NCBI GenBank assembly: GCA_001465935.1
Contig: LNKV01000056.1
Span: 62,001 to 126,000 of the forward strand
DNA length: 64,000 nt
Direction of reading: 5' to 3'
From: Clarireedia homoeocarpa
Lineage: Eukaryota; Ascomycota; Leotiomycetes; Helotiales; Rutstroemiaceae
Shown: positions 54,369-64,000 of the stretch, one piece after another
Position numbering within the stretch: the stretch's first letter is position 1
How the letters are laid out: the number at the start of each line of letters is the position of its first letter
Made by a program: the position numbers and the translations under genes
The notes under the pieces: model-generated
What the model saw: only the letters and a program-made list of their open reading frames with translations
Databases searched by the model: none
Told to the model about the DNA's origin: nothing

Positions 54369-55981
54369 TTACTTTCTTCCTGCCTTTGCCTTCCTGCCTT
54401 TCTTTCCACTAGTAGCTGTAGCTTTCTTGGCCGGCTTAGCTTTTGGCTTTTCTTCCTCTTCCTCATCCTCTTCCTTAAATTCCTCTTCTTCGCCCTCCTG
54501 CTCCATCTCAACATCAGATAATTCCTCCTTAACAACAGCCTTCTTCTTCCCTCCTCTCCTAGCAGGTGGCGCCTTCGTAAGAACCTCGTTGTCATCTTCT
54601 TCTTCCTCCTTCTTGACGGCCCCCTTCTTCCCACGAGATTTCTTCACCGGTTTAATCTCTTCTTCCTCTTCAGCTTGAAGCTCATCTACCATCATATTAG
54701 GACTCTCTTCCTTCTTGACTGCAGGTTTCTTAGCACGAGACTTAGCAGCCGGTTTGACTTTTACTTCCTCGGGTTCTTCTTTCTTAACGGCTGTCTTCCG
54801 GTCTCGAGATGTTTTGGCAGGGATGACCTCCTCTTCGTTTTCACTCTCTTCTTTCTTGACGGCTGTCTTTCGGCCCCTAGAAGTTTTGGCAGGTATCACT
54901 TCCTCTTCGTCTTCACTCTCTTCTTTCTTGGCTTTCGTGGCTCGCTTCTTCTTTGCTGGCTTCACTTCTTCGTCTTCATCAATATCCTCTTCTTTCTTGG
55001 CACGACCACGTTTCTTCGTCTCCTTTTCTTCTTGCTTATCTGCCACATTTCTCTCCCGATCGGCTTGCTTCAGTCGTTTCTTGAGCTCCTTTTCATACGC
55101 TACAATCTTCTTGTCGCAGGCTCTAGCTGCCATGGTATTCTGCTTCCCCTCAAGAGCAAACTGGTCTCTTTCTTCCTTAGCTTCTTCTAGGCTGGCCTGG
55201 AGCTCCTCATTACTGCCCATTTCAGCTGATTTATCGGCCTGCAGCTGTCTTTTGGATTCAGCGGTTCGAGTCCCCTTTTCCCCAAGTCGGTTCATTTCTG
55301 GGTCCTAAAAAGTGGTGAGTAAGAGCATGAAAGATGAATGACCAGAAATCGCATACCCCTTTCCAATCTTCCGGATCAATGAAACCTTGCTCGACAACAC
55401 GACGAACTTTTTCCTGCAGGTCTGGATGGCCATCCAGACCACCTTTTCCAGAGTCATCATAACCATCTAAGAAATCCCAGCGATACTCGCCAGAACCATG
55501 GTTATCGTCACCCTCGAGGTAGAGACGCAAGTTTTCGAGTTGCTTGCCCGTCACACAGCCCCTATTATAATCAGTACGAGTATAAGTCAAGATGGACGTA
55601 GAGGGATATTTTTTAACTCACCAATGTCTCCAGTGCCACGAAGCATAGTCCCTTACTTCAACCCATGTTCCTAGTCTAAGTTCATCTTTTTCAATCTTGA
55701 CACCGGCATCTTTACACTCTTTATTGTTGCAGGTGGCACGTCCGGTGACGGCGCGCTCTGATTTTATGTCAGTGGGCTCATTTCAGATGGCGATGACGAG
55801 TGACAGAGAGGTATGTATTGATGCAAACATGGATGGACTTGCAAGTTATTGCGCGTTTGCTATCACGTGGTGAAGATAGATTGGATGATTGGATGGATGG
55901 ATGGATGGATGGATGGCAGATATGAAATTGAAATCTCGAGTGAAAAGTGCAAAAGCAATACTTACCAACACGATATGACAT
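54369..55981 (-). CDS. zf-PARP-type zinc-finger protein with charged repeat tail
   Basis: Four exons in order of transcription: 55981-55966, 55757-55622, 55561-55357, 55304-54369; 430 residues. The first three exons assemble a single PARP-type zinc finger: MSYRVERAVTGRATCNNKEC, DELRLGTWVEVRDYASWHWR and HWGCVTGKQLENL, with Cys-x4-Cys and His-x2-Cys ligands (metazoan fingers usually have Cys-x2-Cys). Such fingers bind DNA strand breaks in PARP1 and ligase III. No PARP catalytic domain or BRCT follows. The following exon codes a coiled-coil-like region rich in Glu/Lys (residues about 130-200), then alternating acidic and basic blocks (VKKEESEDEEE, PAKKKRATKAK), including a 24-residue repeat. It ends in a Lys/Ala-rich tail like histone H1. 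A nuclear, chromatin- or break-binding protein is inferred. Confidence 0.82.
54783..54926. repeat. 72-bp coding tandem repeat, two copies
   Basis: Units 54783-54854 and 54855-54926, with a partial third toward 54930. Encodes EEVIPAKTSRGRKTAVKKEE-type units in the zf-PARP protein. Period keeps the frame. Confidence 0.8.
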
Positions 55982-56828
55982 GATTCAAAAAGTCTCTCGC
56001 GCGAAGGAGAATGAAAGCGTACGTCAAGGCGTCAGTCAAGGCGTCAAGGCGTCAAGGCGTCAAATTGATATCTCTCCTCTTGGATATTTATTTGCAGAAG
56101 GATGAAAATGAGGGAGATGGAAATGGAAATGGAAATGGAAACGGAAATGGAAATGGAAATGGAAATAGAAATGAATTGGAGTTGATCTGGTGGTACAGCT
56201 TTTCAATGGCCTATCAATAGGAAAAGGAAGTGAAATGTTGCAGAGATGAAAGACGAAAGATGAAAGTTCTTTTGGTCGCTTACAGCTGGCAACTGCGCTT
56301 TACAGTACAGTAGGCTTGTGAATTTTAATATAAACTGAACTTATGAATTTTAACATAAACCGAACTTATGAATTTTAATATAAACCGAACTTATGAAATT
56401 TGATATAATTTTGATATAAACCGAACTTATGAATACAGTACAAAGTATCTGGGTCTGGGTATGGAAATATATGCCAATTGCCATTTGCCCATTTGCCCAT
56501 TTGCCAACCAAGGTACATACAAGTTACGGGGCAGAGATGGCACGAGGCCCAATGCGGTAATCCGAAGTCCTTACGTCTCAACGCGGGGTATCAACCGGTA
56601 GTTTCGTGCCGGGATGGGTTCCTATTCGCATACGTTGCTATATATACTATTGCCAGTTTCATTTTCTTCTGTTTAGCCAATTCGTGTTCCTCCATTGATA
56701 TTAACATTAGGATGCTCTGAATCTTCGTCTTGCAAATTTACTCGTTCTTTAGTTCTACTTCTTACCACCTGCACAGCAAATACACTACAAGATACTCCTA
56801 CCCTTCTACCACAAACCCAGTTCCAAAC
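55982..56828. other. Divergent region, zf-PARP gene / DAK, with several short repeats
   Basis: 0.85 kb with (caaggcgt)n near 56023-56061, (ggaaat)n near 56116-56165, a 25-bp tandem repeat at 56316-56440, and (tttgccca)n near 56481-56505. Any proximal promoter of the kinase lies after about 56,580. Confidence 0.6.
56316..56440. repeat. 25-bp tandem repeat, 3 to 4 degenerate copies
   Basis: Units of the form tgaattttaatataaaccga plus actta recur about every 25 bp; the last copy carries an internal duplication (gatataattttgatata). Confidence 0.75.
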
Positions 56829-58973
56829 ATGTCCAAGAAACACTACTACCCCTCCACAACAGCCAGCTCCCTCGTCCCACTCTACCTCTCCTCCCTTTCC
56901 ACAGCCAACCCATCGCTCTCCCATCTCCCCTCCCACAAAGTCATCTTTAACAACCAGCACTCCCGCTCCAACGTATCTCTCATATCCGGCGGTGGTAGCG
57001 GTCACGAGCCCGCCTGGTCGGGTTATGTCGGCGATGGCCTATTATCAGCTGCGGCGTGTGGCGATATATTTGCCAGTCCGAGCATGAAGCAGGTTCTAGC
57101 TGCAATTGCCGCGGTACCTAGCGACAAGGGGACAATTTTGCTTATCACTAATTATACTGTATGTATGAATTTCAGTCAGCGAGTGTTTGAAATGTACGGG
57201 CTGATGCATTGTAGGGAGACAAGTTGCATTTCGGTTTGGCGGCTGAGAGAGCCTTGGCTGCTGGGTTCTGCAAGAATGTTGTGGTGCTACCCGCGACGGA
57301 TGATGTGTCGATAGGGAGAAGTCGGTGCGAAAAGGTTGGACGAAGAGGACTGGCTGGGAATGTGATTAGTGAGTACTTTCCTTCCTTTCGTCTAAGAAAG
57401 GTTATGACCAGATAGTATCAGGACGTATATGGCAGCATTTCTAACACATTATAGCAATGAAGATCCTAGGCGCAGCTGCTGCGAAAGGAGAGAGTTTTGA
57501 GGGATGTGTGAAGTTAGGAAGGGCAGTGAACTCCCAGTTAGTATCTATAGGATCCGCACTGGACCATTGCCATGTGCCCGGACGCCAGAACCATGATGAG
57601 ATCCCAGACGATGTTTGTGTGATCGGTGCAGGAATACATAATGAACCTGTAAATATAGCCGTCGCTTGAAGTTGCATAATGGCTGACACATACTAGGGAG
57701 CCGAGAAGCTATCGCCGTTTCCGTCAGTTGAGGATCTTATCTCAAAATTGTTGACATTGATTTGCGGTCAGGACGACCCAGAACGTGGTTTCGTCAAATT
57801 CGAGAATGGCGATGATGTTGTGTTATTATTGAACAATTATGGAGGGTTGTCTAATTTAGAGCTTGGTGCTTTGATGCAAGAGACTCTAGTTCAACTAGGT
57901 ATGTGGAAGAATTTACCATTTATTGAATGAAGATGCTAAGTTCTCCCCAGAAAAAAATTGGAACATCAAGCCCGTCAAAATTTACTCCGGACCCTTTGAG
58001 ACTTCTCTAAATGGACCTGGATTCTCAATCACACTTTGCAACTTGACACCTGCAGCTAGGGAATGTAACTCCACAACTACGGAGCTTCTAGATCTGCTGG
58101 CTGCTGAAACAAAAGCACCCGCTTGGCCAAATGTCCTAGCTAATACACTAACAAATATCACCCAAAATGATCCGCCAATGCCAGATATTGAAAGCCAAGC
58201 CAATGTCCCAGAAGATGAGGATATCAAGGGTAAGGCTCCTGATATTGCTGTTACAATGACACAATGTACTAACGTGAGCAGTTGATCCTAGACTCTTAGA
58301 GGCAGCCATACGTCGGGGCTGTGAACGGGCTATATCTGCCGAGCCTAATTTGACGAAATGGGATATGATAATGGGTGATGGAGACTGTGGAGAAGCAGTC
58401 AAAGCAGTTTGTGAGAGTAAGTCTCCCGGTCCCTTCATGCAAATTTTTCAATGTATTTGACTGACGTGCAAAGCACTCTTGAAGCGACTGGACGAGGGGA
58501 TTGCGAGAAAAGGCTCGGTATTTACTGTGTTGTATTCGGTCATTGATGCTGTTGATGATATGGGTGGCACTTTGGGGGCTATATTTGGCATTCTTCTTGC
58601 CGCTCTGGCGACAGCGTTGAAGAATGCGAAGACCAAGTCACCATCAAGCTTGGTTGACATCTTTGCTCCAGCTTTGGCACAGGCCGTAGAGGCTTTAAAG
58701 CAGCACACTGGTGCTCGTGTTGGAGATCGAACAGTAATGGATGTCCTGCTGCCTTATGCGGAAACTTTAGAAAGCAGAAGAAGCCTGCGTAGTGCCATTG
58801 ATAGTGCACAAAGGGCTGCCGAGAACACAAGAGAATTGAAGCCGAGCTTTGGGAGAGCAAGTTACGTTGGTAGTGGCGGCGAAGAGCAGAAGGTACCGGA
58901 TCCCGGGGCGTGGGCTTTACTGGAGATGCTGAAAGGGATTCAAGAAGCAGCATTGAGGACGTCGAAGTTGTAG
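56829..58973 (+). CDS. DAK1: Dihydroxyacetone kinase
   Basis: Seven exons: 56829-57158, 57215-57368, 57455-57648, 57697-57898, 57951-58229, 58282-58416, 58474-58973; 597 residues. Phosphorylates dihydroxyacetone (and glyceraldehyde) with ATP, feeding glycerol breakdown into glycolysis. The DakK domain has SLISGGGSGHEPAWSGYVGD, IFASPSMKQVLAAIAAV, LLITNYTGDKLHFGLAAERA, and the substrate-binding histidine region GSALDHCHVPGRQNHDEIPD. The DakL (ATP-binding) domain has TKWDMIMGDGDCGEAVKAVC with the Mg-binding aspartates, then DMGGTLGAIFGILLAALA and GARVGDRTVMDVLLPYAETL. A disordered linker joins the two. Every junction falls inside recognisable family sequence, e.g. GNVITMKILGAAAAKGE and HNEPGAEKLSPFPS. 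Convergent with COX16. Confidence 0.95.
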
Positions 58974-59351
58974 ATTTGTATAATATTTAGTACTTCTGAC
59001 CATCTGACTACTCCTGGCTCGAACATCCAGAAGCTCACATGCTAGTCGGAATAGAGTTGCCTGATCTAGCTGATCGATAAATGCCTGTTTCCAAGTCTTT
59101 CAATATTTCTAGCACCTGAAATGTCCGACCGGCTACCTAAGGCGCTGTTCTCTGATATGCTGCCACAGAGCCCTTATTATGTAGTCGAAGTTCTGTATTG
59201 CTCGAATAACTCTCCGAGGTGGTGTGGTGTTATGTTTCCCAATCCACACAACCAAGGAAACAGAGCAGTGATATTGTGTTTATTATACATCGAAGTGTGG
59301 GTGTGGGCACATGTGCTTGTCATCGTGAGTGACATTTAAGAAACTCGTAGA
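58974..59351. other. Convergent intergenic region, DAK / COX16
   Basis: 378 bp between facing 3' ends. No further feature. Confidence 0.6.
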
Positions 59352-59768
59352 TTATAAGACGCCATCATGTTCACCCGGCAGTCTCTTAACTCTCTTCTGC
59401 TCCCAATCATCCAAATCTTTTGCAGCAAGCCTCTGAGATACCATCGATGTTAGCAAAAGCCCTCAGCAAATACAACATAACACGGTGATTGATGCACGTA
59501 CATAATATTCTTCCTTCATGTCCACCCGTCTGCCAGCCTTACCAATACCCAATTCTTCTTCTTTGCTCAGTCTCCGCACACGTCTATCATGCTTCTCATA
59601 TCGGATTGCGGTGGCAGGTGTTAGGAAGAAAGACCCTGCAACCATAGTCGCAATGAATGGTAGGCCAAATAGAAGAAATGGATGTCGTGTAAGGGCACTT
59701 CGATATCTTGCAGCAATCGTATTTGATTCTGCTGAAGCTCGAAATTTCTTGCTTGAGAATACCGCCAT
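59352..59768 (-). CDS. COX16: Cytochrome c oxidase assembly protein Cox16
   Basis: Two exons in order of transcription: 59768-59502 and 59432-59352; 115 residues. Cox16 is a small inner-membrane protein needed for cytochrome oxidase assembly. It has one transmembrane helix (HPFLLFGLPFIATMVAGSFF), followed by the conserved TPATAIRYEKHDRRVRRLSK and EEELGIGKAGRRVDMKEEYY. Exon 2 codes RLAAKDLDDWEQKRVKRLPG ending EHDGVL. The intron (69 bp) is phase 0, GT-AG. Length and motif order match the family. The 302-bp region upstream is shared with the ATR-kinase gene. Confidence 0.94.
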
Positions 59769-60070
59769 GGTTGTGGGACAGTAAAAAGTGATGAGGAGTA
59801 CGGGTTTATATTGGTATGGTTCCTACGTGATATTCTTCAATCATAAATGGGCTTGTATATAGGCAAGACTTGAATGAGATGATCAAAAATATGACCCGAT
59901 GTTTTTTCCATTTCCGCGCCCACCATTTTGTTTAATCAAGCTTATCAGTCACGTGTGCTCGTGGCATATCGCGATAGAACTTTTGGACGCGTCCACCTCA
60001 TCGACGACTTGTTGATGTTCTCCAAGATCCACTCAATCAAATCCGACTGTTTTTTTGATGGGTTCCGACG
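59769..60070. other. Divergent promoter region, COX16 / ATR kinase
   Basis: 302 bp shared upstream region. A TCACGTGT E-box-like site lies at 59949-59956. Confidence 0.55.
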
Positions 60071-63000
60071 ATGGCGCCCCAGAACCAGCCGCCTGGTACT
60101 CCAGGACCTCGGATCCCTCCATCGACAATGGCGGCACAATTAATCAACAATTTGTCTACCAAGAGGCCCTCTCGTCAAATCGAGCATGATGAATTGCAAT
60201 CACTAATGAATGATGTGTCTATGCAAGAAAACGATCTTTCGAGTTTCACAGATGAAAGAGATATTGTTAGACATAAACACAAATTAGTGTATGTGATCAC
60301 CAGAGTCGTTTGGGAGAGACTCGAGAAAAAGGATATCTTCACTGATTTCACGACTTTAATCGACCAGGCCTGCGAAGCGTTGGATGTCTTCATCTCGACA
60401 ATCGAAAATGTTCCAGATGTACTCGATTTCTCATCACCCAATGATTTGAGTCTTACTGCTCGTGGGCCTGAACCGTTATGGTTATGGCTTTTCCCACGGA
60501 TTTTATCCTTCCTCGGCCGTCGAGCCTACGATAAACTCACGGAAAAGATCACTGCGTTTTTCTCCACTGCCTTCGAGGCTGTCGCCAAGTCGCCCAGACT
60601 CTGGAAGCTTACCTCAAGCTTCTTCCGGTACCTCATGGACAGTGTATCAAGTTAGTCCCAATTGTCTTCATTTATCAGATAAATGCTCAACTGTTCTTAG
60701 CTATTCTGAGCCATCTTCATAGCAGCAACTTGGCTTCGCATGGCCAGGAAATCAACTTTGTGCTGCCATCGGACCATTTTGATCTTTCGACATACTGCGA
60801 TAGCCTAAAGGGAAGTCTCGAGCAATCCTCCCCTTGCAACTACATATTACGCGACGTAACGGATGCTCTTCGTCATGCTACGTATATTCTGTCCATTTTG
60901 GTAAATATCTCGAATCAAGCTGCCTCGACACAAGATGCAAGTCTGGCTTTTCAGAATCACCTGGCTTGGTTACTTGATTCCTTTTATTCCTTACATGAGT
61001 TGCAGAAGATATGGTCCATCCACGATAACTCTCAGTCAGTTGGCATTGCTCCTAGCACGGCTCTTTACTATGCTACACAGTCACTTTTCGTCTCAATTCG
61101 GACTACCATACCAGAGCCTTTGGTTCGTAAAGGCTACATGTATTTGGCCATCATTGGAGCATATATTCTTGACGATCCGTCAGGACTGGCTGATAAAGAA
61201 GTGAACCTGACATTCTGCCAAATGCTGTTGCAGTTAGCATTAATCTGTCGTAGGCACAATGCAGTTGGTCAAGTCACCAATCTCCATCTATCACCCAAGC
61301 TTCAGGTCATGTTGGGAAGCGAGGACACACTTGCAATCGTTGGAAATGATTTCAAGGTATGTACAGTTCGGAGTTGCTTTTGTCCTTGGCTTATTTCATA
61401 AAGAACGCAGCTGCGGCTTTGAAATGGGCTTGTGACCCAGCAACAACCGGAAAATTTGCACCAAATCGGTACCACCTGAACTTCGAAGAGGCATCACTCA
61501 ATTTTGACTTTGAGCGATTAATGGTAGCCAACAATCCTCCTGGGACTGATCACACAGTATCCCCGCGAGCGAGCAAACGTCGCAAGATCAGCACCGACAG
61601 CGTCCTCGAGGAAATTACTAGAAAGTTATGTTCGCTTCTGGGTGCTCAAGAAGCGACAAATCTAGGTGATCTCAGTCAGCAAGCAGTGTAGGTTTTTAAG
61701 GTCGCATATGATTTCTTATACTGATTCGCGTTACCAGGACATGCTTTGCAAGCCTAGATGAATCTGGCCCATCTCAAGCCATCAAGTACCTTTCTATGAT
61801 ACCCTGTGCAGCTTATGGATCGCTAGTGGTGACTCAAGATACAGCTGGCAACATCACGCACTCTCGCTGTTTCTTATGCGAAAAGCTACCTCCTCCAGAA
61901 GCAACAACAGTGCACGATGTTCGATGCCAATCGACTAGCCAAGAAGCAATATCTATCTTAACGACCTTAGTAAAATCACCTGTTTTCCATGACTCCAAGA
62001 GGTCTAGGGTGCTCGCCATGGTGGCATTGAGAACGTTTGCCACACATTTCACAGATAAAGAGTTCCTTGATTTAGAAGTATCTTCGCTAGGCCAATGGTG
62101 TCTCCAGTCCTTACAAAGCTCTGTTCGCGAATTGCGTATCGCAGCTGGGTAAGATATTGTTTATTCTATAAACTTCAGCATACTAACATAATTTAGTCGC
62201 GCATTGCCGCAATTCCTCCAAGGTTCTAAAGTACCGCAAGGTTTACTTCAAAAGAACAGAACGAATGTCTTGATTATATTACGTGATCTGTGTGAGAAGC
62301 CCGCATTATATTTACAAGAAACGTGTGTTCTCGCCTGGGGACAACTTGGAAGGTATTTTTGCATCTTGATAGCTTGTTAGGTAGATTCTAACAGCTTCAG
62401 ATTATTAGAAGATGGCGAGCTCAACATCGTGCTGCTAAAACTAGTCGAGTATCTGGGTCACTCCAATCCTATCGTCTCTAATGCAGCCTACAATGAGGTA
62501 AGCGATACTTTCGGAGCATGCAGAAAGCAGAATGATAACGATTGACAATACTTCACAGATACTTAAGCTAGCTAAGACCCATGGCACCTTTGATAAGCCC
62601 GTGGAAAGAATGTTTACTCCTTTTTGGGAGAGTGTTGCCATTGCAGCAGTAAAGGACTTACTAGTACGACCTCAGACTGCACAGTTGATGGCCGACCTGC
62701 TCGAGATGACTGTTCCCGAGTTTCTTATCCTTACTCAAGCCTATACCTTACCATGGCTTGTACTATGGGGCGAAGTGAAGGTCATTAAAAAGATTGCTCA
62801 AGCTCGCAACGAAGATGCTGGTCGTGTTTGCATTGACGATACCAATGTTTTCCGCATCATGGCATTACTTCTTGTTCAGGATGTGCAGGATATCGAGTCC
62901 CACACAATGTCCAAACTTAAATGCATCTCCCCAGAATTTGATAAGCAGGGACTGGACTTCGCTCATCTTCTTAAAATTGGACCCCCAAACACCTTTCTGC

Positions 63001-64000
63001 AACTGCTAATAGTGGCTGGTGATGCAGATGAAAGCAAAAAGCCAAGGGTATGTACTATATATGTGGAATGTTACTAGGAGCTTACTTTACGCAGATATAT
63101 CATGCTTTGCAATTCCTGGTTGAGGGAGTTCAAAGTTCAGAAAATACTCGAAAAGGCAAAACTCCCATGGCTGCATTCATGGAGCAGCATAATCTTGGCC
63201 TTATTACCCGGATATCTGAGGTAGTCAACGACTCTAGAGATGAGCAAAACACTTATGAAAAGAAGCGACATGTGAGAGCAATTGAGGAGATGATTAAAAT
63301 CGCCAAAACATACACTAGGTCTGCTAGACCACAGGTTAGTTCAGTCAGCATCTATCGAGTGACTTAATGTCGACTAATTGCCCATAGATCTGCGCTTGCC
63401 TACAATCAGCTTTGGCACAAAAGCCGTTGCAAGCATCCGCATTCTCGGCCTGGGCAGCTATGCTCCGCTGTCTAGATGATGAGGATGTCGAGATCATGCT
63501 TGAGAGCACCTTCTCGACTATTATACAGTGTTGGGATTCATTTGATGAACAGACAAAGAATGCTGCCGAGGGGATATTAAACTATCTTGTGATTGAACGA
63601 GGTCGTCCTATCCGAAATAAAATCGTTGATTTACCATCACTATCTCAGTTTCCCCAGCTTACTAAAGTTGAGAGCAAGCTCAAAAAGTTCCGCACGCCAA
63701 CCGATGTTAGCAATACCTTTCAGATTTTCAGTCGTCGCATACGGCATGAGAGTGCCGGTGTTGTTGCCCAAGCTTTATCCGAGCTGAAGATATTCTTGCA
63801 GTCGCACCAGTCGTATCTCCAGGCATCAGCAGTGAGTGAGCAGCCTGATGTGGTCGTTGGGCGACTTGTCCGCTCGATCCTAGATGCCTGTGTGAAGTTC
63901 AATGAATCCCATCATGATGTTGCAGATTTAGCGGGTGCATGTATTGGCTTGATAGGTTGCCTCGACCCGAACAGAGTCGAAGCCGTTCGAGAACAGCGTG
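60071..64000 (+). CDS. uvsB: ATR/Mec1-family checkpoint kinase (UvsB), 5' part only
   Basis: Truncated by the window end. Exons read: 60071-60650, 60701-61356, 61404-61687, 61738-62148, 62197-62352, 62401-62497, 62559-63047, 63095-63334, 63388 to beyond 64000. All introns are 47-61 bp, GT-AG, in matching phase. The roughly 1,170 residues seen are helical-repeat (HEAT-like) sequence with no kinase motif, as expected for the N-terminal half of a PIKK. Recognisable blocks include SVAIAAVKDLLVRPQTAQLM, LLEMTVPEFLILTQ, FMEQHNLGLITRISEVVND, and the UME-like IERGRPIRNKIVDLPSLSQF region. ATR/Mec1 binds RPA-coated single-stranded DNA with Ddc2/ATRIP and signals replication stress. The kinase, FAT and FATC domains must lie to the right. 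Calling it UvsB rather than another PIKK rests on the UME and N-terminal character; a longer window would settle it. Confidence 0.82.

Noticed and set aside
54675..55308. Long plus-strand frames opposite the zf-PARP gene
   Set aside because: They are shadows of the repetitive Lys/Glu codons on the minus strand; composition is Ser/Phe/Leu-rich in the way expected for antisense of AAG/GAA codons.
1..64000. tRNA or rRNA genes
   Set aside because: I looked for B-box-like GGTTCRANNCC strings on both strands; the few partial matches fall in coding sequence and lack cloverleaf partners. A covariance-model scan would be decisive.

Overview
This window is nuclear DNA of a filamentous ascomycete (Pezizomycotina). 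I infer a leotiomycete of the Botrytis/Sclerotinia type, but only from general protein character and gene architecture, not from a database search. The support is short (about 47-210 bp) GT-AG introns, many with recognisable CTAAC/CTGAC-type branch points, compact genes on both strands, and fungal markers such as the V-ATPase c' subunit, ISN1, Mcp1, a DUF3716 protein and a fungal-type duplicated phosphofructokinase. Most genes are conserved housekeeping genes; exon boundaries below were joined by hand so that splice sites, reading phase and family motifs agree.

Layout. 0-7.3 kb: PRP38 (splicing), a Rho1 exchange factor of the Rom2 type (minus) and the six-exon VMA11. 7.3-9.9 kb has no convincing gene and precedes a secreted aspartic protease. 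12.5-14.5 kb: an Mcp1-like mitochondrial membrane protein and a small C2H2 zinc-finger protein, divergent. 14.5-20.3 kb: AT-rich spacer, a Ser-rich repeat protein, PDB1 (pyruvate dehydrogenase E1 beta) and an ankyrin-repeat relic. 20.3-24.7 kb, all minus: a DUF3716 protein, ATG3 and a CCDC97-like protein. 25.1-31.1 kb, all plus: a tyrosine/serine phosphatase, the mitoribosomal protein mS45 (Bot1p family) and NC2-beta. 32.4-44.5 kb: ETR1 (mitochondrial enoyl reductase), a disordered protein, a methyltransferase, mitochondrial GatA, a secreted metallophosphoesterase/5'-nucleotidase and a class I O-methyltransferase. 45.3-50.1 kb: ISN1 and phosphofructokinase. 51.2-60 kb: MED17, a zf-PARP protein, dihydroxyacetone kinase and COX16. 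The window ends inside an ATR/Mec1 (UvsB) kinase gene.

Functional threads, without operon-like linkage: mitochondrial function (PDB1, ETR1, GatA, mS45, COX16, Mcp1), central carbon metabolism (PFK, DAK, PDB1), transcription and RNA processing (PRP38, NC2-beta, MED17, CCDC97-like), and vacuole/autophagy (VMA11, ATG3).

The most unusual structure is at 28.3-31.1 kb. The NC2-beta coding sequence is split so that its first 16 residues come from two tiny exons, followed by a 1.9-kb intron holding an intact 544-codon open reading frame on the same strand. Other points are a 67-bp near-identical coding block shared by the DUF3716 and CCDC97-like genes, two stop-free introns whose lengths are multiples of three (one carrying an 8-bp minisatellite), and several microsatellite and poly-G tracts between genes.
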